Assembly: GCF_039531165.1 (NCBI RefSeq) | Contig: NZ_BAAAPN010000051.1 | Location: forward strand, 14,259 to 78,258 | DNA from: Nostocoides_A vanveenii | GTDB taxonomy: Bacteria > Actinomycetota > Actinomycetes > Actinomycetales > Dermatophilaceae | Length of the DNA stretch: 64,000 bases | Reading direction: 5' to 3' | Shown here: one piece after another, positions 23,965 through 32,044 of the stretch | Layout of the letters: the number at the start of each line of letters is the position of its first letter | How positions within the stretch are numbered: the first letter of the stretch is position 1 | Made by a program: the position numbers and the translations under genes | The notes under the pieces: model-generated | Databases searched by the model: none | Told to the model about the DNA's origin: nothing | The model's input: only the letters and a program-made list of their open reading frames with translations

Positions 23965-26880
23965 ATGGACGCGATGGACTACCGGGTGCTCGGCCAGGTT
24001 CAGGTGGCAGGCGACGGCGCCCCCCTGCGCGGTCGCCGGCCGCGCGATGTCCTTGCGTTCCTGCTCGCGCGGCGCTCCCGCCCGCTCGCGCCAGACGTCA
24101 TCCTCGACGCGGTCTGGGACAACGAGGCGTACACGCTCGATGTGTCGGTCGTCCATACCGTGATCGCCCGCCTGCGCCGCGTGCTCGGGGCCGACGCAAT
24201 TCGACGGCACGACAACGGCTATCAACTCGACCCGCAGGCGCACGTCGACGCGGACGAGTTCACCCGCCTGTTGAGCGCGGCGCGGACCCTGGTCCCGGAT
24301 CGGCAGGGCGAGATCGTCGCCCTGCTGCGGCGCGCCCTGTCGCTCTGGACGGGCCCGGAAGCCTATAGCGGAGTGAGCGATTCGCTGGTTGCGACCGAGC
24401 GGCCCCGGCTGCACGAGTTGCGCGACTCCGCGATCGAGCAGCTCGCCGAGCGCCTCCTGCTCGGTGGGTCCCCCGATGACCTCGCCGACGTGGTGGATCT
24501 GACTGCGCAGTTGTGCCGGCGCGAACCCCTGCGCGAGCACGCCCACGAGATCCTGATGGCCGGCCTCTATCGGACCGGCCGGCAAGCGGACGCCTTAGCT
24601 GCCTACGAGAAGTTGCGGCGCGGCCTGCGCACGGAGTTGGGGATCGACCCGCAACCCGCGACCGCCCAGCTGTATGCCCGCATTCTTGCCCAGGAGGACA
24701 TTGCGCCCGCTGCTCGAGTGCGCCCAATTGCTGCGGGCAGTGCCCGGGTCAGCCACCCCGCCCGCCCGCGCACCGAGTTCGTCGGGCGCGCCGTCGAACT
24801 GGCCCGGCTGCGCGAGCTGTATGACGGCGCGCGGCCGCTGATCTCGGTCATCGGTCCCGGCGGCGTCGGCAAGAGCCGGCTGCTCGCCGAGTTCGCCACC
24901 GATCTGCCTGCCGAGAGCACCGTCTATGTCGAGTTGCCCTGCGTCGGTGCCACGACGCCGGCGGAGATCGCCGAGGCGATCGCGCGGGCCCGAGGCTTGA
25001 CGTTGGCGGCCGGCGATCCGGTTCCCGCCCTGGCTGCAGCGCTGCGCAGCTCGAGCGTCACGCTGCTGATCGACGAGGCGGAGTGGGCCGTCGAGGCCAT
25101 CGCAAGCGTTGTCGATCAGGTGACCGCGCAGGCGCCGCGCGTGCGGGTCGTCCTCACCTCACGGGTGCCACTCGGACTAACGGGCGAGAGCCGGGTGGGG
25201 GTAGCCCCGCTGGCGACTCCGAGCGTCGGCATGGGCGCCGCGGACGTCGAGGCGTCGGATGCCGTGCAACTGCTGATCGCCCGGCTCCGGGACCAGGCTC
25301 CCGAGCTGACCTTGGACCGGGCCGATCTGGACCGGATCGCCGAGATCGCCCGCCGCGTGGACGGTCTGCCCTTGGCTCTTGAACTTGTTGCGGGGCAAGC
25401 GAGTTCAAGCTCGGTCCCGGACCTCTTGGCCCTTGTCGACGCACCGCTGGACATCGAGGCCGCAGAGCAGGACCGCGAGCCACGGCAGCGTTCCTTGCGC
25501 GAGACCCTCACGTGGAGCATCGAGCGCCTGCATCCGGATGCGCAGATCGTCCTTGCCCGGCTCGGCGTCTTCGCGGGCAGCTTCGACATGGCGACGGCCA
25601 CGGCGGTCGTCGGGAGCGTGGGGAACGCGGACGTGCCCGCGCTGATCCGGTCGCTCATCCGCGAGGCCCACGTCCAGATCGACCGCCGAGATGGGCGCTT
25701 GCGGATGCGGCTATTGCGGACCGTGCAGTGCCTGGCCTTCGAGCTCCTGACGGATTCCGGTGATCTGGATCAGGTCCGCCGGCGGCATCGGGAGTGGTTC
25801 GCGGGGCGCTGGCGCGACCAGCCGCTCAGTGACGCGCTCATCGCGGACGTTGTCGCGTCATACGCCGATTATGTCGCGGCGCTGCAGGATGCGTTGACGA
25901 CGCAGCATGCCTCGACGTGTGGCGATGTGGCGATCACGCTGGCGCGCTATTGGTTCTTCGTCGAGACCGGGGCCGCGGGGCTGCGGTGGGTGCAGGCCGC
26001 GCTGGCGAGCAATCTGCTGACGCACCGTCAGCGCGCAATCCTGCGGATGATGGCCGTTGCGCTGCAACCCCAGGACAGCGATGGCCAGAACCGGACTGCG
26101 GCCCTGGACGCGCTCATCGAGCCGCTGGCGGATGACGCGGACTGGCTCGGCCGGCTGCATATTCTGCGCTCGGTCGGGCCGTATGTCCATGGTGATTTCG
26201 AGCAGGCGCTGGCCTGCGCTCAACAGGCCGTGGCCCTGGCCCGCGATCGGGCGCAGCATCATCTGCCCGAGGCCCTGGGTGCGTGCGCGGTGATGCTCGC
26301 CGCACTTGGCCGCGCGCAGGAGGCGACGCGGGCGTGCGGCGAGGCCTGGCAGCTGATCGCGGCCGGTCCGTCGGCGACCGACCTGACGCAGGTGGTGCCG
26401 AAGATCGGCCTGGCGTTGGTGGACTCGGGCCAGCCCCGACAGGCCCTCGACATCCTCACGGCAACCCTCGAGACGGTCGAACGGGAGCTCGGCTTGGCAC
26501 CGCAGACGCTGTTCACGATCAACGCCGGGTGGGCCGCTCTGGGGTGTGGCGAGGACGAGCGCGCACTGCATTGGTTCGCGCATGGGATCGACCAGCTCAT
26601 CGCCGGAGGCGACCTCGTCGTGGTCGGCGAGTTGCTCTCCGGCGCGGGCGCGGCTCTTGCGGGCCTCGGCTCGGTCGACGCCGAGGCGGTTCTGGCAGCG
26701 GGTGCCGCGCACCTGGAGGCGGCCGGAGCGGTGCTGACCCCCTGGCAGGACGGCCAGGTCCGCGAGCGCCGGCGGGTCGCCAAGATCGACTCCGCCGAGC
26801 CCGGTCCGGCGGCCGCCGTGCTTGCGGGCACGCTCGATCTCGGGCGCCTTGCGGCGCTGGTCACGAGCGCGGCCCGCTGA
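23965..26880 (+). CDS. AfsR-like SARP-STAND transcriptional regulator
   Basis: A 971-residue protein. Residues 1-90 are an OmpR-type winged helix (YRVLGQVQVAG, VSVVHTVIARLRRVLG). Residues about 95-245 are the bacterial transcriptional activation domain (LREHAHEILMAGLYRTGRQ, AYEKLRRGLRTELGIDP). At about 297 comes a P-loop, GPGGVGKSRLL, with Walker B TLLIDEAEW near 365 and SRVPLGLTGE after it, an NB-ARC/STAND switch. The last 350 residues are TPR-like helices. AfsR has the same order and size. GTG 23950 and ATG 23974 are alternative starts. It probably activates the two promoters that carry GTGACAG repeats, upstream of the GNAT gene and of the secreted protein at 27707; that is inference. Confidence 0.85.
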   Translation: MDAMDYRVLGQVQVAGDGAPLRGRRPRDVLAFLLARRSRPLAPDVILDAVWDNEAYTLDVSVVHTVIARLRRVLGADAIRRHDNGYQLDPQAHVDADEFTRLLSAARTLVPDRQGEIVALLRRALSLWTGPEAYSGVSDSLVATERPRLHELRDSAIEQLAERLLLGGSPDDLADVVDLTAQLCRREPLREHAHEILMAGLYRTGRQADALAAYEKLRRGLRTELGIDPQPATAQLYARILAQEDIAPAARVRPIAAGSARVSHPARPRTEFVGRAVELARLRELYDGARPLISVIGPGGVGKSRLLAEFATDLPAESTVYVELPCVGATTPAEIAEAIARARGLTLAAGDPVPALAAALRSSSVTLLIDEAEWAVEAIASVVDQVTAQAPRVRVVLTSRVPLGLTGESRVGVAPLATPSVGMGAADVEASDAVQLLIARLRDQAPELTLDRADLDRIAEIARRVDGLPLALELVAGQASSSSVPDLLALVDAPLDIEAAEQDREPRQRSLRETLTWSIERLHPDAQIVLARLGVFAGSFDMATATAVVGSVGNADVPALIRSLIREAHVQIDRRDGRLRMRLLRTVQCLAFELLTDSGDLDQVRRRHREWFAGRWRDQPLSDALIADVVASYADYVAALQDALTTQHASTCGDVAITLARYWFFVETGAAGLRWVQAALASNLLTHRQRAILRMMAVALQPQDSDGQNRTAALDALIEPLADDADWLGRLHILRSVGPYVHGDFEQALACAQQAVALARDRAQHHLPEALGACAVMLAALGRAQEATRACGEAWQLIAAGPSATDLTQVVPKIGLALVDSGQPRQALDILTATLETVERELGLAPQTLFTINAGWAALGCGEDERALHWFAHGIDQLIAGGDLVVVGELLSGAGAALAGLGSVDAEAVLAAGAAHLEAAGAVLTPWQDGQVRERRRVAKIDSAEPGPAAAVLAGTLDLGRLAALVTSAAR

Positions 26881-26916
26881 TCAGCCGGCCGCGTCTAGCC
26901 GGCCTCGGAAGTCCTC

Positions 26917-26964
26917 CCTGCCGCGCAGTAGGTGGGGTGATCACCCCACCTACTGCGCGGCAGG
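26917..26964. terminator. 48-bp perfect palindrome between convergent genes
   Basis: Twenty-four bases (26917-26940, starting CCTGCCGCGCAG) are followed at once by their exact reverse complement (26941-26964). It fills most of the 92-bp gap between the SARP stop and the stop of the secreted-protein gene, so it very probably works as a bidirectional terminator. The absence of any spacer or mismatch is unusual. Confidence 0.7.
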
Positions 26965-26972
26965 AGGTCAAC

Positions 26973-27707
26973 TCAGCCCTTCGCGGCCTTGACCGGCCCG
27001 AGGTTGGCGTAGTCGATCATCAGCGTGCCGCGTTTGCCGCGCTCGACATAGAACCCGGCGCCGACCGATCCGAAGCTGGACAAGTCGTCCTTGGTCTCGA
27101 AGACCGGGGTGTTGTTGACATAGAACGCGAAATAGTGCTCCAGCGCAATGACATTGACGGTGCGATAACCGCCGCCCGTGCCGACCTCCTTGACCGAAGT
27201 CCATGGCATCAGCTGCTCCTGGTTGCCTCTGGCGTCGACCGCGACGACGAGGACCTTGCCGTTGTTGGAGTAGCAGAAGTAGTAACCAGGCGCCCACAGA
27301 TCTTTGACCACCCGGCTCGGGTTGGCGCGCACGATCAGGCAATTCGGGGCGCTGCCATCGCTATTGCCGACGCGATTCATCCGGACCTCGAACTCGAAGT
27401 CGTCAAAGGTCCCGACGTGCTTGACCGAGCTGAACCGGCCCGGGGCGCCCATGGCCTGCAGATTGCCATTGCGCACCGACCACGCGCCGACGACATTGCG
27501 CCAGCCGGCATCCGGGCCGTTGAAGGCGGACCGGAAGTAGGGCGAGCTGCGGTGGCCGCCGCCGCGGTGATTCTCGTGCAGCGACGTCCCGATCCCGCCG
27601 CCGATGTCGGTGGGCATGGGCGTCTGGTCGGCATGGGCCGATGCGCCCGCTCCCCCGGCCAGTAGCGATGCGCTCAGCGCGAGCGCGGTGATGATGCCTT
27701 TCGGCAT
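26973..27707 (-). CDS. Secreted LamG/concanavalin A-like jellyroll protein
   Basis: The 244-residue product starts at ATG 27707, preceded by GGGGAGAA, with a signal peptide (MPKGIITALALSASLLAGGAG, cleavage near SAHAD). The mature part looks like one jellyroll domain of the LamG/DUF1080 kind: FRSAFNGPDAGWRNVVGAWSV, FDDFEFEVRMNR, APGYYFCYSNNGK, and GAGFYVERGKRGTLMIDYANL. These domains bind or act on polysaccharide; no catalytic residues stand out. Its promoter region contains the inverted copy of the GTGACAG site, which ties it to the convergent SARP regulator. Confidence 0.75.
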   Translation of the reverse strand: MPKGIITALALSASLLAGGAGASAHADQTPMPTDIGGGIGTSLHENHRGGGHRSSPYFRSAFNGPDAGWRNVVGAWSVRNGNLQAMGAPGRFSSVKHVGTFDDFEFEVRMNRVGNSDGSAPNCLIVRANPSRVVKDLWAPGYYFCYSNNGKVLVVAVDARGNQEQLMPWTSVKEVGTGGGYRTVNVIALEHYFAFYVNNTPVFETKDDLSSFGSVGAGFYVERGKRGTLMIDYANLGPVKAAKG

Positions 27708-27776
27708 GGTCGTTCTCCCCTCGAGATGGTGTCCGGCGGACGGTTGTCCGCGCTGGTCACACTCTTCGGGGCCGGC

Positions 27777-27794
27777 CTGTCACCGATCTGTCAC
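27777..27794 (-). promoter_or_regulatory. Direct-repeat site typical of SARP regulators (right copy, inverted)
   Basis: On the minus strand GTGACAG occurs at 27794-27788 and 27783-27777, an 11-bp period, about 70 bp before the secreted-protein ATG. The flanking TCG spacer and CCGGCC are the same as in the copy at 23330. The rest of the 174-bp gap (27708-27881) shows no other feature. Confidence 0.5.
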
Positions 27795-27881
27795 CACGTG
27801 ACCGGCCTGTCCCAGACGAAGCGCAAGCCCCGCTCAAGGGCTCACCCCCGTCGAGTGGCCGGTTCAGCCACGTCCGCGAGA

Positions 27882-28466
27882 TCAGGGGGCGGGCGGAGCG
27901 GGAGGTGGGGCGACCAAGGGGCGGGTCAACTCGGCGGGGGTCGCGAGGCGATGACCGGCATACCGGCGGGGCACCGTCTCGCTCACCTTCTCGGCGGCGA
28001 TCTTCTCCTGCAGTTTCAGGATGCCGTGCAGCAGTGCCTCGGGGCGCGGCGGGCAGCCCGGGACATAGACGTCGACCGGGATGATCGTGTCGACGCCCTT
28101 GGTCACCGAGTAGGAGTCCCAGTAGGGGCCGCCGGAGTTCGAGCACGCACCGAAGGAGATGACGTACTTCGGCTCGGGCATCTGGTCATACAGACGCCGG
28201 ACGGCGGGGGCCATCTTGTCGGTGACCGTGCCCGAGACGATCATCAGGTCGGCCTGCCGAGGCCCCGGAGCGAGCGGGATGACACCCAGGCGCATAAAAT
28301 CGTGCCGGCCCATCGAGGCGGCGATGAACTCGATCGCGCAGCACGCCAGGCCGAAGTTGAACACCCACAGCGAATAGCGCCGCCCCCAGTTCAAGACGAT
28401 TCGCATCGGCTTGGGCGCATAGGCCGCGACCGGCCCCACGCGGGGGGTAGGCAGATCGACCGGCAT
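27882..28466 (-). CDS. nuoB2: NADH-quinone oxidoreductase subunit B, second cluster
   Basis: A 194-residue subunit with all four ligands of cluster N2: tandem Cys in LACCAIEF, then FGACSNSGG and VPGCPPRPE. ATG 28466 (MPVDLPTPRVG) is preferred over GTG 28484 because a -10-like TAGGGT lies 7 nt before it. The product ends in a Pro/Ala tail. The sequence is clearly different from the main-operon NuoB. The 68-bp gap to nuoA2 and its own -10 suggest partly separate expression. Confidence 0.93.
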   Translation of the reverse strand: MPVDLPTPRVGPVAAYAPKPMRIVLNWGRRYSLWVFNFGLACCAIEFIAASMGRHDFMRLGVIPLAPGPRQADLMIVSGTVTDKMAPAVRRLYDQMPEPKYVISFGACSNSGGPYWDSYSVTKGVDTIIPVDVYVPGCPPRPEALLHGILKLQEKIAAEKVSETVPRRYAGHRLATPAELTRPLVAPPPAPPAP

Positions 28467-28473
28467 GGTGCCC

Positions 28474-28479
28474 ACCCTA
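28474..28479 (-). promoter_or_regulatory. Possible -10 element before nuoB2
   Basis: TAGGGT on the minus strand, 7 nt before the nuoB2 ATG; the same spacing as at nuoC2 and nuoI2. Confidence 0.35.
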
Positions 28480-28534
28480 GTCACGGCGCCGACCGTGGGC
28501 CGACCGGGCCCGCTGTCACCGTCAGGTCAGCCGC

Positions 28535-28891
28535 TCACGTCCAGGTCAGCAGGCCGCGTCGGACCGCGTGGGCTAGGCCGATCAGGATGATGCCGATGAA
28601 GACGCCGATCTCCACCAGGGACGCCGGCCCGAGATGGGTGCGCGCCACCAGCGCCCACGGGAAGAGATAGACGGCGTCCACCGCAAAGATCACATAAAGG
28701 AAGGCATAGGCGAGATAGCGCACCTGGGTTTGCGCCCAGTCCCGGCCGACCGGGTCGACGCCCGACTCATAGGTGCGCACCTTCATCGGGGTGGCCGCGC
28801 GCGGCGCCATCAGCCAGCGCGCCACCATGGCGGCGACGAAGAGGAGCACGCCGGCCCCGAGAACGGCGGCAACAACGGCATACGAGCCCAC
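28535..28891 (-). CDS. nuoA2: NADH-quinone oxidoreductase subunit A, second cluster
   Basis: A 118-residue three-helix subunit starting at GTG 28891. The YESGVDPVGRD loop (YECG-like, with Ser in place of the usual Cys) and YVIFAVDAVYLFPWAL are the family signatures. It is divergent from korB across 98 bp. The loop change matters because the Cys-bearing form exists in the main-operon copy (YECGIEP), so the two copies differ at a position near the quinone tunnel. Confidence 0.92.
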   Translation of the reverse strand: MGSYAVVAAVLGAGVLLFVAAMVARWLMAPRAATPMKVRTYESGVDPVGRDWAQTQVRYLAYAFLYVIFAVDAVYLFPWALVARTHLGPASLVEIGVFIGIILIGLAHAVRRGLLTWT

Positions 28892-28897
28892 GACGTG

Positions 28898-28916
28898 GAA
28901 GCTTAGCCTCGCCTAT
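28898..28916. promoter_or_regulatory. Weak DtxR/IdeR-like iron box in the nuoA2-korB divergent region
   Basis: The 19-bp stretch around AAGCTTAGCCTCGCCTA matches about 13 of 16 core positions of the IdeR consensus on either strand. It covers the -10-like TAAGCT (28900-28905, 8 nt before the nuoA2 GTG), a position where a repressor would block nuoA2. Only suggestive. Confidence 0.3.
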
Positions 28917-28989
28917 GGCGCAAGCGTCCTACGATGGCACGGCGTGTGCGCACGCACCCGCCCGCACCCCTATTACAGAATCGCTAGGC

Positions 28990-30120
28990 ATGGCTTCATC
29001 ACTCGGCACCACAACGCACCTCGGCGGCGACATCACCGATCTCGGTATGCCGCGTCCGCACGGCCTCGACGGCATCCCGCGGCTCGCGGGCGACGCCGCG
29101 CTGACCAAGAAGGACTTCGCCTCCGATCAGGAAGTGCGCTGGTGCCCCGGCTGCGGGGACTACATCATCCTCAACACCGTGCAGTCCTTCCTGCCCGAGC
29201 TGGGGTTGCGCAAGGAGAACATCGTCTTCGTCTCGGGGATCGGCTGCTCCTCGCGCTTCCCCTACTACCTCGACACCTATGGGATGCACTCGATCCACGG
29301 CCGGGCGCCGGCGATTGCCACCGGGCTCGCCACCGCGCGCCCGGACCTGTCGGTCTGGGTAGTCACGGGTGACGGCGATGCCCTGTCCATCGGCGGCAAT
29401 CACCTGATCCACGCGCTGCGGCGCAACGTCAACCTGACGATCCTGCTGTTCAACAACCGGATCTATGGGCTGACCAAGGGCCAGTACTCCCCCACCTCCG
29501 AGCAGGGCAAGATCACCAAGTCGACCCCGGCCGGGTCCGCGGACACGCCCTTCAACCCGGTCTCGCTCGCGCTCGGCGCCGAAGCGAGCTTCGTGGCCCG
29601 GAGCCTGGACAACGACCGCGCGCACCTGTCGACGATCCTGCGCGCGGCGGCCGCGCACCGCGGGACGGCGCTGGTGGAGATCTACCAGAACTGCCCGATC
29701 TTCAACGATGGAGCCTTCGATGCGATCAAGGACCGCGACCAGCAGCAGGCGCGGCTGATCCACTTGGAGCACGGTGCACCGGTCACGGTCGGTGCCGAGG
29801 GCAGCAGGCAGGTCCTCGTCCGCGGGGAGGACGGCCGACTCGGATTCGTCCCCGAGGCCGAGGTGCCGGCCGATTCGCCGGCCATCGTCGTCCACGACGC
29901 GCACGACCCCGACCCGGCGCAGCAGTTCGCGATCAGCCGGCTCGACGACGCGAGCATGGCGCACGTGCCGATGGGCATCATCCGCCAGGTCGAGCGGCCG
30001 ACCTATGACGACCTGGTCCGCGGTCAGATCGACGCGGCCGTCGCCACGGCGGGCGCGCCTGCCGGCGATGGCGACGTCGCGGCCCTGCTTGCCGGCAAGG
30101 ACACCTGGACCGTGGAGTGA
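28990..30120 (+). CDS. korB: 2-oxoacid:ferredoxin oxidoreductase subunit beta
   Basis: A 376-residue thiamine diphosphate-binding beta subunit. Motifs: RWCPGCGDY with a Cys pair near residue 53, SGIGCSSRFPYYLDTYG, and the ThDP motif VTGDGDALSIGGNHLIHALRRN followed by NNRIYGLTKGQYSP. ATG 28990 is chosen; an in-frame start at 28915 would add a stretch with no family character. CAGAAT 8 nt upstream could be a -10 box. It partners korA (21457), from which it is separated by the SARP module and nuoA2B2. The EamA gene downstream overlaps it by 4 nt. Confidence 0.92.
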   Translation: MASSLGTTTHLGGDITDLGMPRPHGLDGIPRLAGDAALTKKDFASDQEVRWCPGCGDYIILNTVQSFLPELGLRKENIVFVSGIGCSSRFPYYLDTYGMHSIHGRAPAIATGLATARPDLSVWVVTGDGDALSIGGNHLIHALRRNVNLTILLFNNRIYGLTKGQYSPTSEQGKITKSTPAGSADTPFNPVSLALGAEASFVARSLDNDRAHLSTILRAAAAHRGTALVEIYQNCPIFNDGAFDAIKDRDQQQARLIHLEHGAPVTVGAEGSRQVLVRGEDGRLGFVPEAEVPADSPAIVVHDAHDPDPAQQFAISRLDDASMAHVPMGIIRQVERPTYDDLVRGQIDAAVATAGAPAGDGDVAALLAGKDTWTVE

Positions 30121-31079
30121 GTCCGGGGGCGGGCGCCGCGGACGGCAGCCCCGACGCGACCGCCGCGGATCATGTGCGGCGGGGCACGGCATACGGGCTC
30201 CTCGCCTATGGCATCTGGGGACTCTTTCCGCTCTATTTCCACGCGCTGAAGCCCGCCGGGGCCTGGGAAATCCTTGCCCACCGGATCGTCTGGACGATGC
30301 TGCTGTGCCTGGTCGTTCTCGCCGTGCGACGCGACTGGGCCTGGGCCAGGCAGGTGCTGCGCAACCGCTCGCTCGCGCTCGGTCTGACCGCGGCGGCCCT
30401 CCTCATCGCCGCGAACTGGGTCATCTATGTGCTCGCCGTGCTGGAGGGGCGCACCTACGAGGCGGCGTTGGGCTACTTCCTCAATCCGATCCTCACCGTC
30501 GGGCTCGGGGTCGTCGTCCTGGGGGAACGACTGCGCCGGCTCCAGTGGCTGGCGGTCGGTATCGGGGCGCTCGCCGCGGCCTATCTCGCCATCGCCGGGG
30601 GGAGTTTCCCGTGGGTGGCCCTGTCGCTAGCGACCTCCTTCGGGCTCTACGGCCTGCTGAAGAAGCGGGTCGGTGTCAGTCTGGAGCCGTGGCATTCGCT
30701 CTTCGCCGAGACCGCCGTCCTGACCCCGATCGCGATCGTCATCCTGATCGTCGTCGCGCGCTCGGGTGAGAGCACGTATGGCGCGGGGACCGGGCATACG
30801 GCCCTCCTGACGTTGTCGGGCGTCGTCACCGCGATCCCGCTGCTGCTTTTCGCGGCGGCCGCCCAACGGGTGCCGCTGGTGACGATCGGGCTGATTCAGT
30901 TCATGACGCCGGTGATGCAGTTGCTGGTGGGCGTCTGGCTGCTGCACGAGCACGTGACACCCAAGCTTTGGGTGGGCTTCGGGATCGTCTGGCTCGCGCT
31001 GGTGGTTCTGACGACCGATTCGCTGCGGACCGGGCGACGGGCCCGCGCGATCGCCGCCGCCGACCCGTGGGAAGCCTGA
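30117..31079 (+). CDS. rarD: EamA-family transporter RarD
   Basis: A 320-residue, ten-helix drug/metabolite-type transporter. GTG 30117 overlaps the korB stop (GTGA). The RarD subfamily features are visible: YGLLAYGIWGLFPLYFHAL at the start, HRIVWTMLL, GYFLNPILTVGLGVVVLGERL, and SFGLYGLLKKRVGV. RarD was named as a chloramphenicol-sensitivity protein, but its physiological substrate is unknown. No hydrophilic insertion. Its coupling to korB is probably accidental. Confidence 0.88.
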   Translation: MSPGAGAADGSPDATAADHVRRGTAYGLLAYGIWGLFPLYFHALKPAGAWEILAHRIVWTMLLCLVVLAVRRDWAWARQVLRNRSLALGLTAAALLIAANWVIYVLAVLEGRTYEAALGYFLNPILTVGLGVVVLGERLRRLQWLAVGIGALAAAYLAIAGGSFPWVALSLATSFGLYGLLKKRVGVSLEPWHSLFAETAVLTPIAIVILIVVARSGESTYGAGTGHTALLTLSGVVTAIPLLLFAAAAQRVPLVTIGLIQFMTPVMQLLVGVWLLHEHVTPKLWVGFGIVWLALVVLTTDSLRTGRRARAIAAADPWEA

Positions 31080-31110
31080 TTTCTCAGGAAGGGCTTGCGA
31101 GGATGTCCCT

Positions 31111-32037
31111 GTGAGTGCTGCGCGCGCCAATCTGACGAAGTTCGCCTGGCTGTCCATCGCGGCGGCCGTGGTCACCATCGCCTTGAAGTTCGGCGCCTAT
31201 CTGCTGACGGGCTCGGTGGGCCTGCTTTCGGACGCCGCGGAGTCGATCGTCAATCTGGTGGCGGCTTTCGTGGCCCTGTTGGCGCTGCATGTGGCCGCGC
31301 AACCGGCGGATGACGATCACCACTTCGGGCATTCGAAGGCGGAGTATTTCTCGGCGGTCGTCGAGGGACTGATGATCTTTGTTGCGGCGACCTTCATCCT
31401 CTACACCTCCGTCCAACGCTTCCTCGACCCGCAGCCGCTGGAGAATGTCGGCATCGGCCTGGCGATCTCGGTGGGTGCCTCTGTGGTCAACGGGCTGGTC
31501 GCGCTGGTGTTGTTGCGCAATGGACGACGGCACAACTCGATCACTCTGGTGGCCGACGGCAAGCACCTGATGACGGATGTGTGGACCTCGGTCGGCGTCG
31601 TCCTGGGTGTACTGCTGGTCGCACTCACCAACTGGGAGCGCCTCGACCCGATCATCGCTTTCGCGGTGGGCTGCAACATCATCTGGACCGGCTGGCACCT
31701 GATCCGCGAATCCGTCGACGGGCTGATGGACAAGGCGATCGACAGCGAACGCGCGGCCGCGATTACCGAGGTCTTGGCGCGGCATACGGGCCCCGAGATC
31801 GCCTATCACGGGCTGCGGACGCGCGAGGCCGGGCACAAGGTCTTCGGATCGCTGCACGTGACGGTGCCCGGCGACTGGACGGTGCAGGCCGGGCATGACC
31901 TGACCGAAGAGATCGAGACCGACCTGCGCGCGACGATCCCCGACCTGGACATGTCGGTGCACTTGGAGCCGCGCGAGGATCCGCGCTCCTATGAGGCGGG
32001 CGTCGAGCGACCGGCGGGGCTCTTCCCGCAGGAGTGA
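31111..32037 (+). CDS. Cation diffusion facilitator (divalent metal/H+ antiporter)
   Basis: A 308-residue CDF protein with six helices. Metal-site residues appear in helix 2 (LLSDAAES) and helix 5 (VADGKHLMTDVWTS). HHFGHSKAEYFSA is the typical first-loop signature, and a C-terminal cytoplasmic domain (about 210-300) carries HVTVPGDWTVQAGHDL. It would export zinc, iron or manganese; which one cannot be decided. GTG 31111 has GAGGAT 6 nt upstream, which could be a -10 box or a ribosome site. 31 bp after rarD. Confidence 0.9.
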   Translation: MSAARANLTKFAWLSIAAAVVTIALKFGAYLLTGSVGLLSDAAESIVNLVAAFVALLALHVAAQPADDDHHFGHSKAEYFSAVVEGLMIFVAATFILYTSVQRFLDPQPLENVGIGLAISVGASVVNGLVALVLLRNGRRHNSITLVADGKHLMTDVWTSVGVVLGVLLVALTNWERLDPIIAFAVGCNIIWTGWHLIRESVDGLMDKAIDSERAAAITEVLARHTGPEIAYHGLRTREAGHKVFGSLHVTVPGDWTVQAGHDLTEEIETDLRATIPDLDMSVHLEPREDPRSYEAGVERPAGLFPQE

Positions 32038-32044
32038 CCGACGG

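Noticed and set aside
23965..26880. SARP regulator as pathway-specific activator of an antibiotic cluster
   Set aside because: No polyketide, peptide synthetase or other secondary-metabolite genes are in the window; the only nearby targets with matching sites are the GNAT unit and the secreted protein.
20718..28000. Search for a nuoD2 in the second complex I cluster
   Set aside because: No frame with the PQHPSTHG or RMDYV-type motifs is present between nuoB2 and nuoH2; it is truly absent from the window.
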